Assembly: GCF_949628215.1 (NCBI RefSeq)
Contig: NC_134282.1
Span: forward strand, 5,603,223 to 5,667,222
Source of the DNA: Phalacrocorax aristotelis
Taxonomy: Eukaryota; Chordata; Aves; Suliformes; Phalacrocoracidae
Reading direction: 5' to 3'
Length of the DNA stretch: 64,000 bases
The position numbers were made by a program, and so were the translations under genes. The notes under the pieces are model-generated. The model saw only the letters and a list, made by a program, of their open reading frames with translations. It made no database searches and had not been told where the DNA came from. Shown here in pieces: positions 12,027-23,500 of this stretch. Positions within the stretch are counted from its first letter, which is position 1. Each line of letters opens with the position of its first letter.

Positions 12027-15000
12027 GTAAGGAAGACTGTCACTACCTAGTCCAGCCAATTTTTAACTCCTGGACTCCAGAAATTTTCATACTGCAAAGA
12101 GCTTTCCTGGCGTGTTTACGACATACAAAAAAATGGTTATTCAAAAAAACCTTGACAATGTTCTCCTCCCTTTAAATGTAAACCCAACAGGACTTTTTAT
12201 AATCACCTGTGCTCACACTGCAGTAATCAGCTATAGAAACAGTGGAACAGTAGAAAATTCTGTGCCATGGTGTGTTTACGACTCTTTTAAGGCTAGCGCT
12301 TTTGAGGCTGACCCTGAATCATCCCGACCTTTACTTATCTGTTGAAACGTCTATGCCTTACATTACCAAGGAAAGAAATTGCTGCCTTTAAATGTTCTTG
12401 ACCTTGTTCAGCACATTCTTCGTGCCATAACTGACCTGCTTTAAGTTGCCAGTGAAGCACAGTCAGTGAGTCTAGAGATGACAAACAAAAGTTGCAGAAG
12501 TTGCATTCCAGGAGCATTTACAATTTCTTCTAAGAATTAAGAGCTCCCTTCTAGCGCTGTGACCTCCAGGCTGCTGTGGATGGTCTGTCTTTTCCTTATA
12601 TTTCTATGAATTATTACGTGATTTCTACATGTACACTTCAGCATATTGTACTTACATCAACACTTACTAATGCTTAGCAAAACTTGACAAATATGGTCTG
12701 TTCTGGGTATGTACAAACAGTGAAAATGCTACGGAGCTACAGAGTCATCATTATTTTCTAAGCCCTGTTTTCTCTTTAGCACAACAGATGTCCATTGAAA
12801 AGAAAAATATGTTTCCAATGCTTTTAAAATTACTAGGATTTTTCCTCCACAAACTTTTCCTATAAAAATTGTTCCTGAGAGAAGCAAGTGACCAAAAGCC
12901 TGGTCTGGAGCTGCCCTGGTGAACCCCCGTGCACAGAGATTTCCACTTTCCTCTCCTTTCAGGGCCCTGAATAAGGCCTCCAGTTTGAGCAGTTCTCAGT
13001 AGATGTGCGACTGCGCAGTAGTAAAGTGTCCACTCAGCAGAAATGAACAGATGCATTTTTATTTGTGAAATAAAACCTGGATTTTAACGGGTGAAATTCT
13101 GAGTCATAAATAATCCCATGGTGCCACAGCAACTCTGTTACAATAGGTTTTAAACCAGTTTGCCATAAATATTTGTGCACAAGCCAAAAAAGCAGTCCAA
13201 GTATACTAAATTGATACCTAGCAGGTCATTTCTAACTAGTGCAGGTCAGACAGTTACCTGTTGGTTTCAATTAAGCTTTGCAAAAACTCCCCTGTGTCAT
13301 GGTGCACCGTGAAGGAAAATAATGAGGCAACATAATCCAAAGTGCTTCACTCGCAATGCAGACTTTGGGCTGCGTGAAATCAAGTTTGCACTGAAAATAA
13401 GCAACTCACCAGTACACTGAGAACAGTAGGTCAGTGAAACGCGGGACGAAGAGCTGGGGTGAGGGGAAGAAGGGAATTAGTAAGTTTTGTAAGCCCCCCA
13501 GTTTCCCTCAGCTGGGTACAAGCACTTTATGACTTGTTTCCACTGAAACTCTTGTATAAAGCTAACAAACACAGGCTATTATCATCTGACTTGGCACTTC
13601 TTTAGCATGTTCATCCTGCAGATCTCAAAACCCTTTAAAAACCTCTGGCAAAGGTTGCCTTAAAGTTCTGGAAAAGTTTTCCTGAATGTTATCAGCAATT
13701 TATAGATAAAAAGAAAAAAAATTAAAAAAGAATCATAGCAGTCAAATGTTTTCTCCATTATATTAACATCTAGGGATATCCACCGGAGCAAAATCAGTTG
13801 TGAAAAAACATACAGTGAGAGATTAGTATAAATAAACAACACATGGGAAGAAGCAAATGGCCACCCCTAATTCACAGAGAAGAAAAGGCCACGTGTAACG
13901 TGTCCAAAGTCAAGCAGAAGCAGGGGTAGAACAGTTATCGCCAGGCCCATGCCAGTGCCCGAGGCACAAGCATAGTACAATATAATGCTCTCTATTTTTT
14001 TTTGGAGATAGTAAAGAGCATGTAACTAACACATGAAAGTGTATCAGCTGATGGAAAGTTAAGGTAAACATTAACATACAGTTACAGTTTCTTATTTAGT
14101 GACACAGTGAACATCTTTGAACTCTGTGATGAAATCTCCACCAGTTGGGGAAGGATTTTTTTTTCTTTTTCCTATTCATCATTCTATTTTGGCTCTGAAC
14201 TAAAACTGAGACACATGCAGACAAGTAGCCCCAACTAGCTTTTATTTTTCTTGGACAGAACCTACTCTCAAGTGAAGTGGAAGCATGTCGATATTTACAG
14301 TATTTACTACTTTATGGAGGATGAAAGGTTGTTGTTCCAAGCAGCTGACTTCTTCAAACTGCCTGTGTAAAATGCCAGAACCTGCCCAATGCAGAGAATA
14401 AAAAGATCGTAACAAACAAAACTGCTGTTTTATTTACGGGTGTACCAAATGGTCACACTCTGAAGACAGTACACCTTGGTAACAGGACACGGATTAATTC
14501 ATCTCCAAACCCACAAGCCGGCTCAAGCCAGTAGAAACTAGATGTACTTTTTAAACTTGAAATTTTACCGAGGCTGTTAGAAACAGACCAGAGCAGTGCA
14601 GAAAAAAAGCAATAATACACCACAGCATCTTGCACATTCTTTTCCAAGAGCTGAAAATGTCCCCCATACACCTGGGACTGCACGGCACAGTAGGTGTGAG
14701 GAGAGCGGAACAGAAAACCAGCGATACCAAGCAGCTGTCCTACAGGGCAGATACAAGCCCCTAGTGACCAGAACCTGCTCAGCCCTAGCTCTGTAAGAAA
14801 CCTGCGGCACGTGAGAGAGCGAGGAAGCCAGGGATGGATTGATGAGAGGAACTGGCATTCCACAAAGGTGTCCTGGAATATGAAGGGTGGGTGAGTTGAA
14901 AGATCCTCTCACAAAGACCCTTCAGACTAGGAGGCTTTTTCAGGACCCAGCACTGTCATGTATCCCCATGAAAGAAACACGCTGCCTTAGGGAACTCTGT

Positions 15001-15204
15001 ACCCAGGATTTTTTTTTTCCAAGAAGCTTGAAAATTCAAGTCAGACGAAGGGAAGACAAAGATGAAGCCAAAGCACGCCTCCTCCCGTTCTGCCACTCGC
15101 TCTCCGAGTCAGACGTGGCTCTCGCTCCCCCGTCGCAAGGGAGGCGCAGGGAAGCGGGGCCGTGGCTATCAGCATCAGTAGGGTGGTGCCACCTGCCGGG
15201 CAGC
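12027..15204. other. Intergenic DNA, left flank of the minisatellite
   Basis: No gene is recognised. From about 14600 onward base composition becomes more GC-rich, and CpG dinucleotides appear at about 15040-15210, just before the tandem array. Open frames here on both strands merge into the repeat and are described with it. Confidence 0.5.
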
Positions 15205-16215
15205 CGCTGGGAGCCCGCAGCATCACCCGCAGCATCATCACCAGCACCATCGCCACCCGCACCATCACCCACAGCATCACTCGCAGAATCATCACCCGCA
15301 GCATCATCACCCGCAGCATCACCCGTATCATCACCCGCAGCATCATCACCCGCAGCACCATCACCAGCACCATCACCCACAGCACCATCACCCACAGCAC
15401 CATCACCCACAGCATCACCCGCACCATCATCACCCACAGCGTCACCCACACCAGCATCGCCCACAGCATCACCCGCACCAGCATCACCCGCACCAGCATC
15501 GCCCGCACCATCACCTGCAGCATCACCTGCAGCATCACCACCCGCACCATCATCACCAGCAGCATCACCTGCACCAGCATCACCCACACCATCACCCGCA
15601 GCATCACCTGCAGCATCACCCGCAGCATCATCACCAGCACCATCGCCACCCGCACCATCACCCACAGCATCACTCGCAGAATCATCACCCGCAGCATCAT
15701 CACCCGCAGCATCACCCGTATCATCACCCGCAGCATCATCACCCGCAGCACCATCACCAGCACCATCACCCACAGCACCATCACCCACAGCACCATCACC
15801 CACAGCATCACCCGCACCATCATCACCCACAGCGTCACCCACACCAGCATCGCCCACAGCATCACCCGCACCAGCATCACCCGCACCAGCATCGCCCGCA
15901 CCATCACCTGCAGCATCACCTGCAGCATCACCACCCGCACCATCATCACCAGCAGCATCACCTGCACCAGCATCACCCACACCATCACCCGCAGCATCAC
16001 CTGCAGCATCACCCGCAGCAGCATCCCCTGCAGCATTACCTGCTGCATCACTTGCAGCATCACACCCCGCAGCATCACCCCCCACAGCATCATCACCCAC
16101 AGCATCAGCCGCAGCCCGGGCACCGAATGCAGCGCAGGCTGGCCCGGTGTGGAGGGCACCTGGAAAGGTCAGCTGGTCCAACCTTTCCATTTTCTCTCTG
16201 AGCTGGATTTTGTGA
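14968..16215 (+). other. Hypothetical Ala/Ser/Pro-rich open frame across the minisatellite
   Basis: The longest plus-strand frame over the array can begin at an ATG at 14968 and stops at 16215 (415 codons). It opens with about 80 ordinary residues, then runs through roughly 300 residues of ASP/APSP repeats and ends in a short unique tail. It resembles low-complexity mucin-like sequence. The frame has no signal peptide, no convincing exon boundary and no recognisable domain. Other frames on both strands are open for similar lengths, because the repeat unit is stop-free and divisible by three. I think it is most likely an accidental frame. Confidence 0.12.
15205..16130. repeat. Minisatellite of 12/15-bp CAGCATCACCCG-type units with a 393-bp higher-order duplication
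   Basis: About 0.9 kb is built from degenerate 12-bp units (CAGCATCACCCG and variants with CACCAT or CCTGCA) interspersed with 15-bp units containing an extra CAT. Every unit is a multiple of 3 bp, so reading frame is kept along the array. On top of this lies a 393-bp block: 15217-15609 repeats head-to-tail as 15610-16002, with no difference that I can see by eye. The unit contains no stop in the frames checked. It reads Ala/Ser/Pro (AASP, APSP) or Ile/Thr/Arg/Ser on the plus strand, and Gly/Asp/Ala or Met/Leu/Val-rich on the minus strand. After 16020 the array degenerates and ends near 16130. I interpret it as a non-coding VNTR. Confidence 0.9.
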
Positions 16216-17210
16216 CGGAAGGAGAGAAGGACACCTGTGTCTTCTGTAGCCCACAGGAACCATATACAAGGTCCCTGGGGCAGAGTGAAGGTTCGAAGCG
16301 TCACTGACTGAACAGCTACATAAAACAATGTTTTCAGAATTCAGCTTGACCCTTAGGATTATATTCCTTAGAGCAGTAACCCAAAGCAGAACACATGCTG
16401 TTGCTGTTGAGGAATCACAGAGGGTAAACAGAACAAAAACTTAAAGAAGTCATAGTTAAAGATCATTGAAGAAAGGAGAGGAAGGGCACATCTCAAACTG
16501 GTTCCCAGCTCGGATGCCTGAATGGCAGCAAACAGAATTACTGGCAAAAACCTTGTGTCAGAGGGAAGCGCCAGATGCATCAGAGTAGTTTCTTTTGTAG
16601 TGTCCAGGGATGCTCCACTTATGCTGGGAAGTTCAAATGTCGATGCCATTGTACGCTGTGATGGACAAACGCAATGTAAAAGTGAACATTGGAACCACGC
16701 CTGAGCAGTTTTAAGAGCAACCAACCCATCATGACAGCGCACATACCTACAGAAAGCAGAACTGTGCTGTGCTCAGAGCCAGAACATCTCAGTGGATCAA
16801 AACTAGGCTCTACTTGTAAGAAATACTTCTGTCACTATATATTCTCATTACAAGGTGTTAAAATTGGCTAACAAATATACTGCTCCTTTTTAATGTATAA
16901 CATGACTGTATTTTAGTCAGTGTTACTTGTCTCATTAAAAAGGAAAACAATTTCTCATCAGCACAAAACAATTGGTGCAGTTGATTTGCGTACATGGGCT
17001 TCCATGTCTTGGAACATGAAGTCATATTTAATTGAAACCCCCAAAAAAGGATTATGTACTCACTTCAAAGCAGTTATTATTCAGCATCTGAGAGGTTACT
17101 AAGAACCCAAGAAGGATTTGTTGGACTTGTTTCTGAAAATACCACCCCAAATACACTTGAGTCATTTACTTTTGTGGTGCTTATTGTCATGAAAAAATGA
17201 AGTTCCAGGT
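16131..17210. other. Intergenic spacer between minisatellite and CR1
   Basis: This is single-copy-looking sequence with no gene, RNA or repeat that I can support. The overlapping short frames at about 16370-16870 on both strands have no recognisable content. Confidence 0.5.
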
Positions 17211-17525
17211 CATAGAATCACAGAATCATAGAATCATTAAGGTTGGAAAAGACCTCTAGGATCAAGTCCAACCATCAACCCAATACCCCCAGGCCTCCTA
17301 AACCATGCCCTGAAGTGTCATGTCTACATGTTGTTTGCACACCCCCAGGGCTGGTGACTCCCCCACCTCTCTGGGCAGCCTGTGCCAGTGCCTGACCACT
17401 CTTGCAGTGAAGACATTTTCCCTAATATCCAACCTAAACCTCCCCTGACACAGCTTGAGGCCATTTCCTCTCGTCCTATCACTAGTGACCTCGGAGAAGA
17501 GACCCACCTCACTACAACCTCTCAT
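17211..17525 (-). mobile_element. CR1 LINE, 5'-truncated copy
   Basis: The plus strand begins with CATAGAATCACAGAATCATA and then the AAGGTTGGAAAAGACCTCTA motif, the reverse complement of the avian CR1 3' end. The element is therefore inserted on the minus strand with its 3' end at the left. The body read on the minus strand carries the decayed end of the CR1 ORF2 reading frame (HWHRLPREV near 17340-17420). About 315 bp remain. The 5' truncation near 17525 is typical of target-primed reverse transcription. This copy is dead. Confidence 0.93.
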
Positions 17526-20500
17526 GCACCTCTCAATCTAAACAGACATTCCTGAAAAAGCTCGGATAAGCTCTTGCAGATGAACATGCATCAGAAACAT
17601 ATAATACACCGTAACAGAGGTGGTCTTTGTCCAGAGGCAGCTGCGTTGTAAGAGTATAGGAAGTAAGACATACCAGGGAACTTGGAATAAGGATAGTGTA
17701 TTTTCCTCCTTTTAAAAAGCTTACTAATGAGCTGGGTATCATCAATTTGCCTGTTTGCCTCTTCTTTTGTCTCCCCCATCATCATCTTCACTTGTATCAG
17801 CATTATTGGCCTTTACCAAATGGGCCCTAGTGGTGGAGATACACTAGTTTAAAGCTCCTTTTACGGCACATTTAGCACATCCAAAACGAAGTGGTCATAC
17901 CCTGTATTTTGCAATCCCTTATCCAATTTCGGTTCAACATCAGGGTCCTGATCTCAGGGGTCAATATGGCCTCAAAGTAAAGTCTGCATAAACTTCAAAA
18001 CAGAAGGTATTTATAAGATATTAGGCAGAGAAGCAATATAACCAAAGTACATTAAAACCCCATTTTTTCCACTCTCAATCTTTAGGTGCAAAGGAAAAGA
18101 ACTTAAATTAGCAGAAGCACATTCCTAATTGGTTGTTTCAGTAAAAGCAGCTTAATATTTGATGTGAGAAACTTTCCCTAAACTGGAGATTTACAGTATG
18201 ATCCCCATCTGGCTTGGGATGACATCAAGACTTTTCAAAATCAAATCCAAACCAGTCAGAAGTCGAGCGGGTAGGATATTAACGTCGCGTGCAGAAGCCA
18301 TGGTTGAATCCTCCCCTCCCCTGATTAAAGATGACTGTTACCTCCATCTGCCATCTCTCAGGTCAGTTCTGTCTGTACACTGCCTTGCTGAGGACTCTGA
18401 CAAGCCTTATCCCTCCAACTCAGAAAAAAGCTTTGACAAACAGGGTGTTCTTTTTTCACGTGGGAGATTTTATGTTAAAAGCATCTCAGATAACAAAGGC
18501 CTGACTATTTGTGATTGAGAGTAGAGGCTCATTTACTTTGCTGTTTTTAAAGGCAGGATCCCAGTCAATGTTTCTTGTAGTCAAGGAGAATTTGAGTTCA
18601 AAGGAATTTAAACTGTGTCCCAACAAAGCACTGTGGCACGGAAACAGGATAGAAAGCTTGGATGCATGTTCTGGACCTGTTTCATAAATAGAGGGTTTGG
18701 GGCCCATGCAGTACTAAAAAGATTTCCAGTGATTTCAAGACCTACAACCAGATCTCTTGGGTGAAGTTTCCTGTTATATAGGACTGCTATACATATGCTT
18801 AATTACACAATTTCCTTTGTAAATGAAAAAAAAAAACACCCCAATTATTATCATTAGCTTGTGGCTTCGCAGCCTTGGCAGAATACCTGGGTAAGCACCA
18901 ACCAGCTGGAACACACTCTGCAGTTTTTACATACTTGCACAGAGAAGTTGTAACTAGCGGTGGCAGCTTTGGCACCTTGACTATTCTTTATTATTGCCGG
19001 AAGAAATCCTGTACTAACTAAAAATACTGGGCATGTGCCACTTACAGGTTTATCATCAGAGGATACTCTACGTGTGCCTTTTAGAAGGGAAATGATATCT
19101 ATGTGCTTGCTTCTTTGCTGCGTCTCATTAACTGAGCTCCTTTTCTTGCATGTCTTCCATTTTCTTCATGTGCTAAATCAGAAGCACCAACACTTTTCCG
19201 CTGCCTACACCACGGAAGGAGTTTACTTAACTGTGTTAATCGATTACTGTGAGAAAGAGGGTGCTGGCACTTCGGGAAAGAAGGGATGTTAAGGTTAGGC
19301 GAACGCAATGCAAGAGACAAGCTCCTCTGACCCTGTGGCAGCAGAAGGGGAGAGAGAGGTACTTTTGGGGCAATGAGAACTTAATACATGGCGCAGAGCG
19401 AGAAAACCTGTAACAGCCATAAAAGCAACTTGTCTATTAGAACCACGAAATGTTCGTGTTCCAAGTTAGCTTATGAAGCAACTTCTTCTAGGTTTTCTCT
19501 GAGGATCTAAACTAAGAAGCCAGAGTCGGAGGCGTGTTTAGGGCAGCCTAGTCTCTCTCTGCAGCAAGGTGTGTCTGTGTGCCCAGCTGCGCTTTGGTCC
19601 CCCGACAGCACCCAGTGCAACAACCTGGTGGATGCTGTAGCTCCCACACATGCAGGTGCAGGTCTCCCAGAGCGCTCTACCATCCCATGAAGTTTATAGG
19701 ATGGTATTCACCAGGCAGGAACCTTGTGGGAGCACCAGCTTGCCTGAGAAGGCAGTTAATATGCCAAATATCAAGTTTAAACTAAATTCTGCTCTTCTGG
19801 GACAAATGTTTTCCCCAAGTGAGATTATCGAGAGTCACCCAGCCTCTGCAAAACTTGAAGGTTTCAGCTGCGTGTTGCGTCACACACAAATGAGCTAACG
19901 TGACATATCTGTGTGGTTTTTAAGTGAATTGTAGAAAGTACTTTGCTAGCAGCATGAAGCTAAAGTCAGGGTTTTAGCTGTTCCCTTCACATCGGGAAAG
20001 GAACCTGTTTTGAAGCAAAATATCCTAGATATCATAATTCCCACTCAAAGAATGGAAATTTATTTTCCATTTTTAAAAATTCACTTTGTTTCAGACAAGG
20101 CCATGTCCTTTGATATTTATAGAGAAATTTGGGCATATTTGGATATAAGTGATGTGTCCAAAGAGGATGGGTAATCCTGACTGACCCTGAGGCTTCACGT
20201 CTTCAGAAAAATCATATAAAATGTACTTCTTGAACTAGCGTCAAAATTTGCACTGAAACACATGAACAGAGCCCTAAAATATAGTGTACCTGAGAAAAAA
20301 ACCCACATATTCAGAAAGTTCAGTAAGCCCATTTTGAAACCTAAGATGTCTCCAAATACCATTGTGATAAATGCAGTAAAAATTTCAGGTTTTTAGGAAG
20401 AACAAATCGAAGTGGAGTATGAAACTTATGGTGCGATCTAGTCTATGGTTACTGTAATCTATTAACTAAACTTCATCTGTGTGTCCCAAAATATAGACAA

Positions 20501-23500
20501 CCTTCTTTTCTCAAGATACCTTGCGAAAGTGAAAAAGTGAGAGTCTGACCTCAAAAGCTCTTTGACCCTGTAACAGCAGATCAAGTGTATTTTAATTAGA
20601 AAAAGATTCAGACTGCAGAATACAGGTCTGGCTCTGGACCTAAACTGCTCCAAAATGCAGCCTGGCTGAGATATTTCAGCTGGGGCCTCTTACTTTCACT
20701 GTGGAAATAAAGATGAAAAAATTCTCCACTGTAACATTGGTGTGAATCCAAATTGACAATAAAATCACTAGAGTGCCTTGGGATTTACTCTAACAGGAAG
20801 TTTTATCCTGCATATCAGCATTAGTCATGCATTAGGTTATAAGTCAAGTCAAAACAAAGTAATCGCATATTGAATTGTGAAGACAAATGAAAGTAAAAGT
20901 TAAATCTTGAGTATACTATATTCAATAATCAGGTGTTGACTTTAATAGAACCAGTATGTCGCCCAGAAAACTGTCTGCAGGATTTCAAGTCTTTGTTTCA
21001 TAGACATAATAGGCATTACATTGTATGCTCCTCTTCTGAGAAGCGAGGACCTGAAGTAAATACATATGCATGCTTGATTTGATTAGGAATTGCACTTTTA
21101 ATCACTTTTTTTAAGGGTAGGAGGTCAGGTCTTCTTTTACCTAACTGTAATCTTTGGATTTGGACATTTCTGCTATCTGAAACGGGAGAAAAAACTCAGC
21201 TTCCCAGCAGCAGGTTTGTTCTACAGGTACTATAAGAACTCAAATGCCACGTTGCTTTGTGGCAGCAGCTGTCTCCATTCTTTGAGGCACTTTATAGATA
21301 AAACAAGTTAATTTTAAGCAACCAGGAAGTTTACCTGAGTCACTGTAGACAGCTCACCATAATAAAATATTATTTTACCAAAATTTGGCAAATTCATTCT
21401 CCTCAATCTGGTATTTGAATGCTAAAATATCCAACAATGTGTTTTGATTTCAAATTGTTTTAGTTATTTTAGCCCTTGGAATAACACAGCTCTACTCCAG
21501 AGGTACTTTAGTCTTCCTTACTGCCTCTGCCAAATTTCTGTTTTCTGTTTTCCATTTGCTTAGTGCTCTCATCATGAGCAAAATGTCTGTGTCACTTCCC
21601 CCCCTCTATGTTCAGGATTTTTCTTGAATCATGTAATGTAAGAAGAAAAGCCAAAAGAAGAACGCAAGCTCTTTACGGATGTTATTTTTAAATACAGGAA
21701 CTTCTGCGGGGCTGTTTGAACAGGAGATTCCTTTTGAAGAGTAGATAATAAACAACATGATAGAATTAGCATGCTTGTACAACTAGTCTTACAAAATCTC
21801 ATGTCCCAGCCCTCTTGCAGGTCAGCATAAGTAAGACTCCAAAAAGCACAAAATATCCAAAGAGAAACAACAGAGAATCAGGTTCCCAAGCATACCTGAT
21901 GCTGTGGGGATTTGGGATATTTGCTGAAACACGTGGACTGTCACCAGTGATCGGGGTCACTGGGTTGCTGGTATCTCTTCTCCCTCCCCATCTACTCCTC
22001 AAGAATTGGCCTGACTTGTGGTAAATACAACTTTGATTCCAACAGACGCAAGGCGAACTGCCCCATGAATCAAACCCTCCTCTTTTCACATCAAGGGCTG
22101 AATACGTGGGGAGGAAGCGGGAGCCCCTTCGAGCCTGGAGATGAGAGAGGCAAAGGAGTCCCAGGGGCGGCATAGAGACAGGGAGCTTGGCCCATTCCTA
22201 CATGTTCTTCCTAAGCACTATGTGAATTGTTACCCACTTTTAAATCACAGGGCACCTTCCTGAGGGACCATCAGTTCCTCAGTCTGCTGGCAGTCACATA
22301 CTGTAGTTCTGAACCCCCACCTGGGGACAAGGTTATCTTACATTTACAGTAGAATGAGTGGAAAATAGCAAGAATATGCTCACAGGATATTAGGATATTC
22401 TACTATGAAATGGCAAGAGAAATCCAGGTAAGAAAAACACTATTTTGGGGTTTCTGCCAGGGTACAAATATATTACAGCTAAGAAGTTTTGTAGCATTAA
22501 ACAGTGCCGTAGTACCAGGCAGCGTGGTGGGGTGTGGCAATGACTGCTCTAGCAACGTCATTCCACTTCAGGGAGTGTGATCAGGAGTAAAACCACCAAT
22601 GCTGCTTAATACCTTAATCCTGTTCACAGTCCTGGTTTACTACCAGTTTTGTTATTTTTGCATAAACAAATAGTTCCAACAGAAGATGATCTTTGAAAAT
22701 CTTGTGTTTTGTAGTTTACTATGAAAAGTCATGGTAGCTTTTCCTGTGCTTCCAATATTTATAAAGTATTTTGCTATGTTACTAGACGCTAGCTGATGCC
22801 ACATTTCAGCCTTTCCCTTATGGCTCGCTCTCCTCTCTCCAGCCACCAATTCGCATGAAACTTTCAGGAGTGCAATATCTGAGATTGCTGCCTTCTGATA
22901 AGTCTGCTTGAATCAGCAAATGAATTGTAAGGCTTTAAATCGAACAACACACAAACACGACACCCTTGGCTGACTACAGCATCATTTCCTAAGCAAACCA
23001 AATACATTTTTTTAAAAAATCAAACAAAAAAGTCTTGCGCTGAGCTGGACGTCATGCCTCTTAGAGGCTATTCATCGTCATGGCCAGAACACAAGAATGT
23101 CTGATAACATAGACGAGTAGGTTTTACTCTCAAGGCTCATTATTTATTATGCAGTATTCCATATCAAGTTTCTTAATAGCAGCCATAGCACTTCTTTATT
23201 CACAGTGTAAATGTGCTGTGTAAATGCCCGTAAAACTTTATGAGCTCCACTGCCTCACAGCACTTACAGTTCAGGTATGATTAATAAATCACGCATGTGC
23301 ACACTGTTTCATGTCTCTCCCAAACCTTTCAGAGCAATCCTCCAGTTAGTTTGTGTGGTATCACTGGCAAAGAGCTCTTCTGCACTAACTGAGCAGTGGT
23401 GTTAGGGGTTTATTTGTTAGCTAACTCTAAAAGACATGAGTCCCCTTGTAACAGAGCTGTATCAGCAATTTAATTAACTTTACTTTTTCACCCACACATG

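Noticed and set aside
15036-16328. Minus-strand 430- and 372-codon frames over the minisatellite
   Set aside because: Gly/Asp/Ala and Met/Leu/Val repeats arise because the stop-free repeat unit is divisible by three. There is no domain, start context or splice logic.
17298-17525. Minus-strand 75-codon frame as a gene
   Set aside because: It is the decayed tail of CR1 ORF2 within the truncated LINE.
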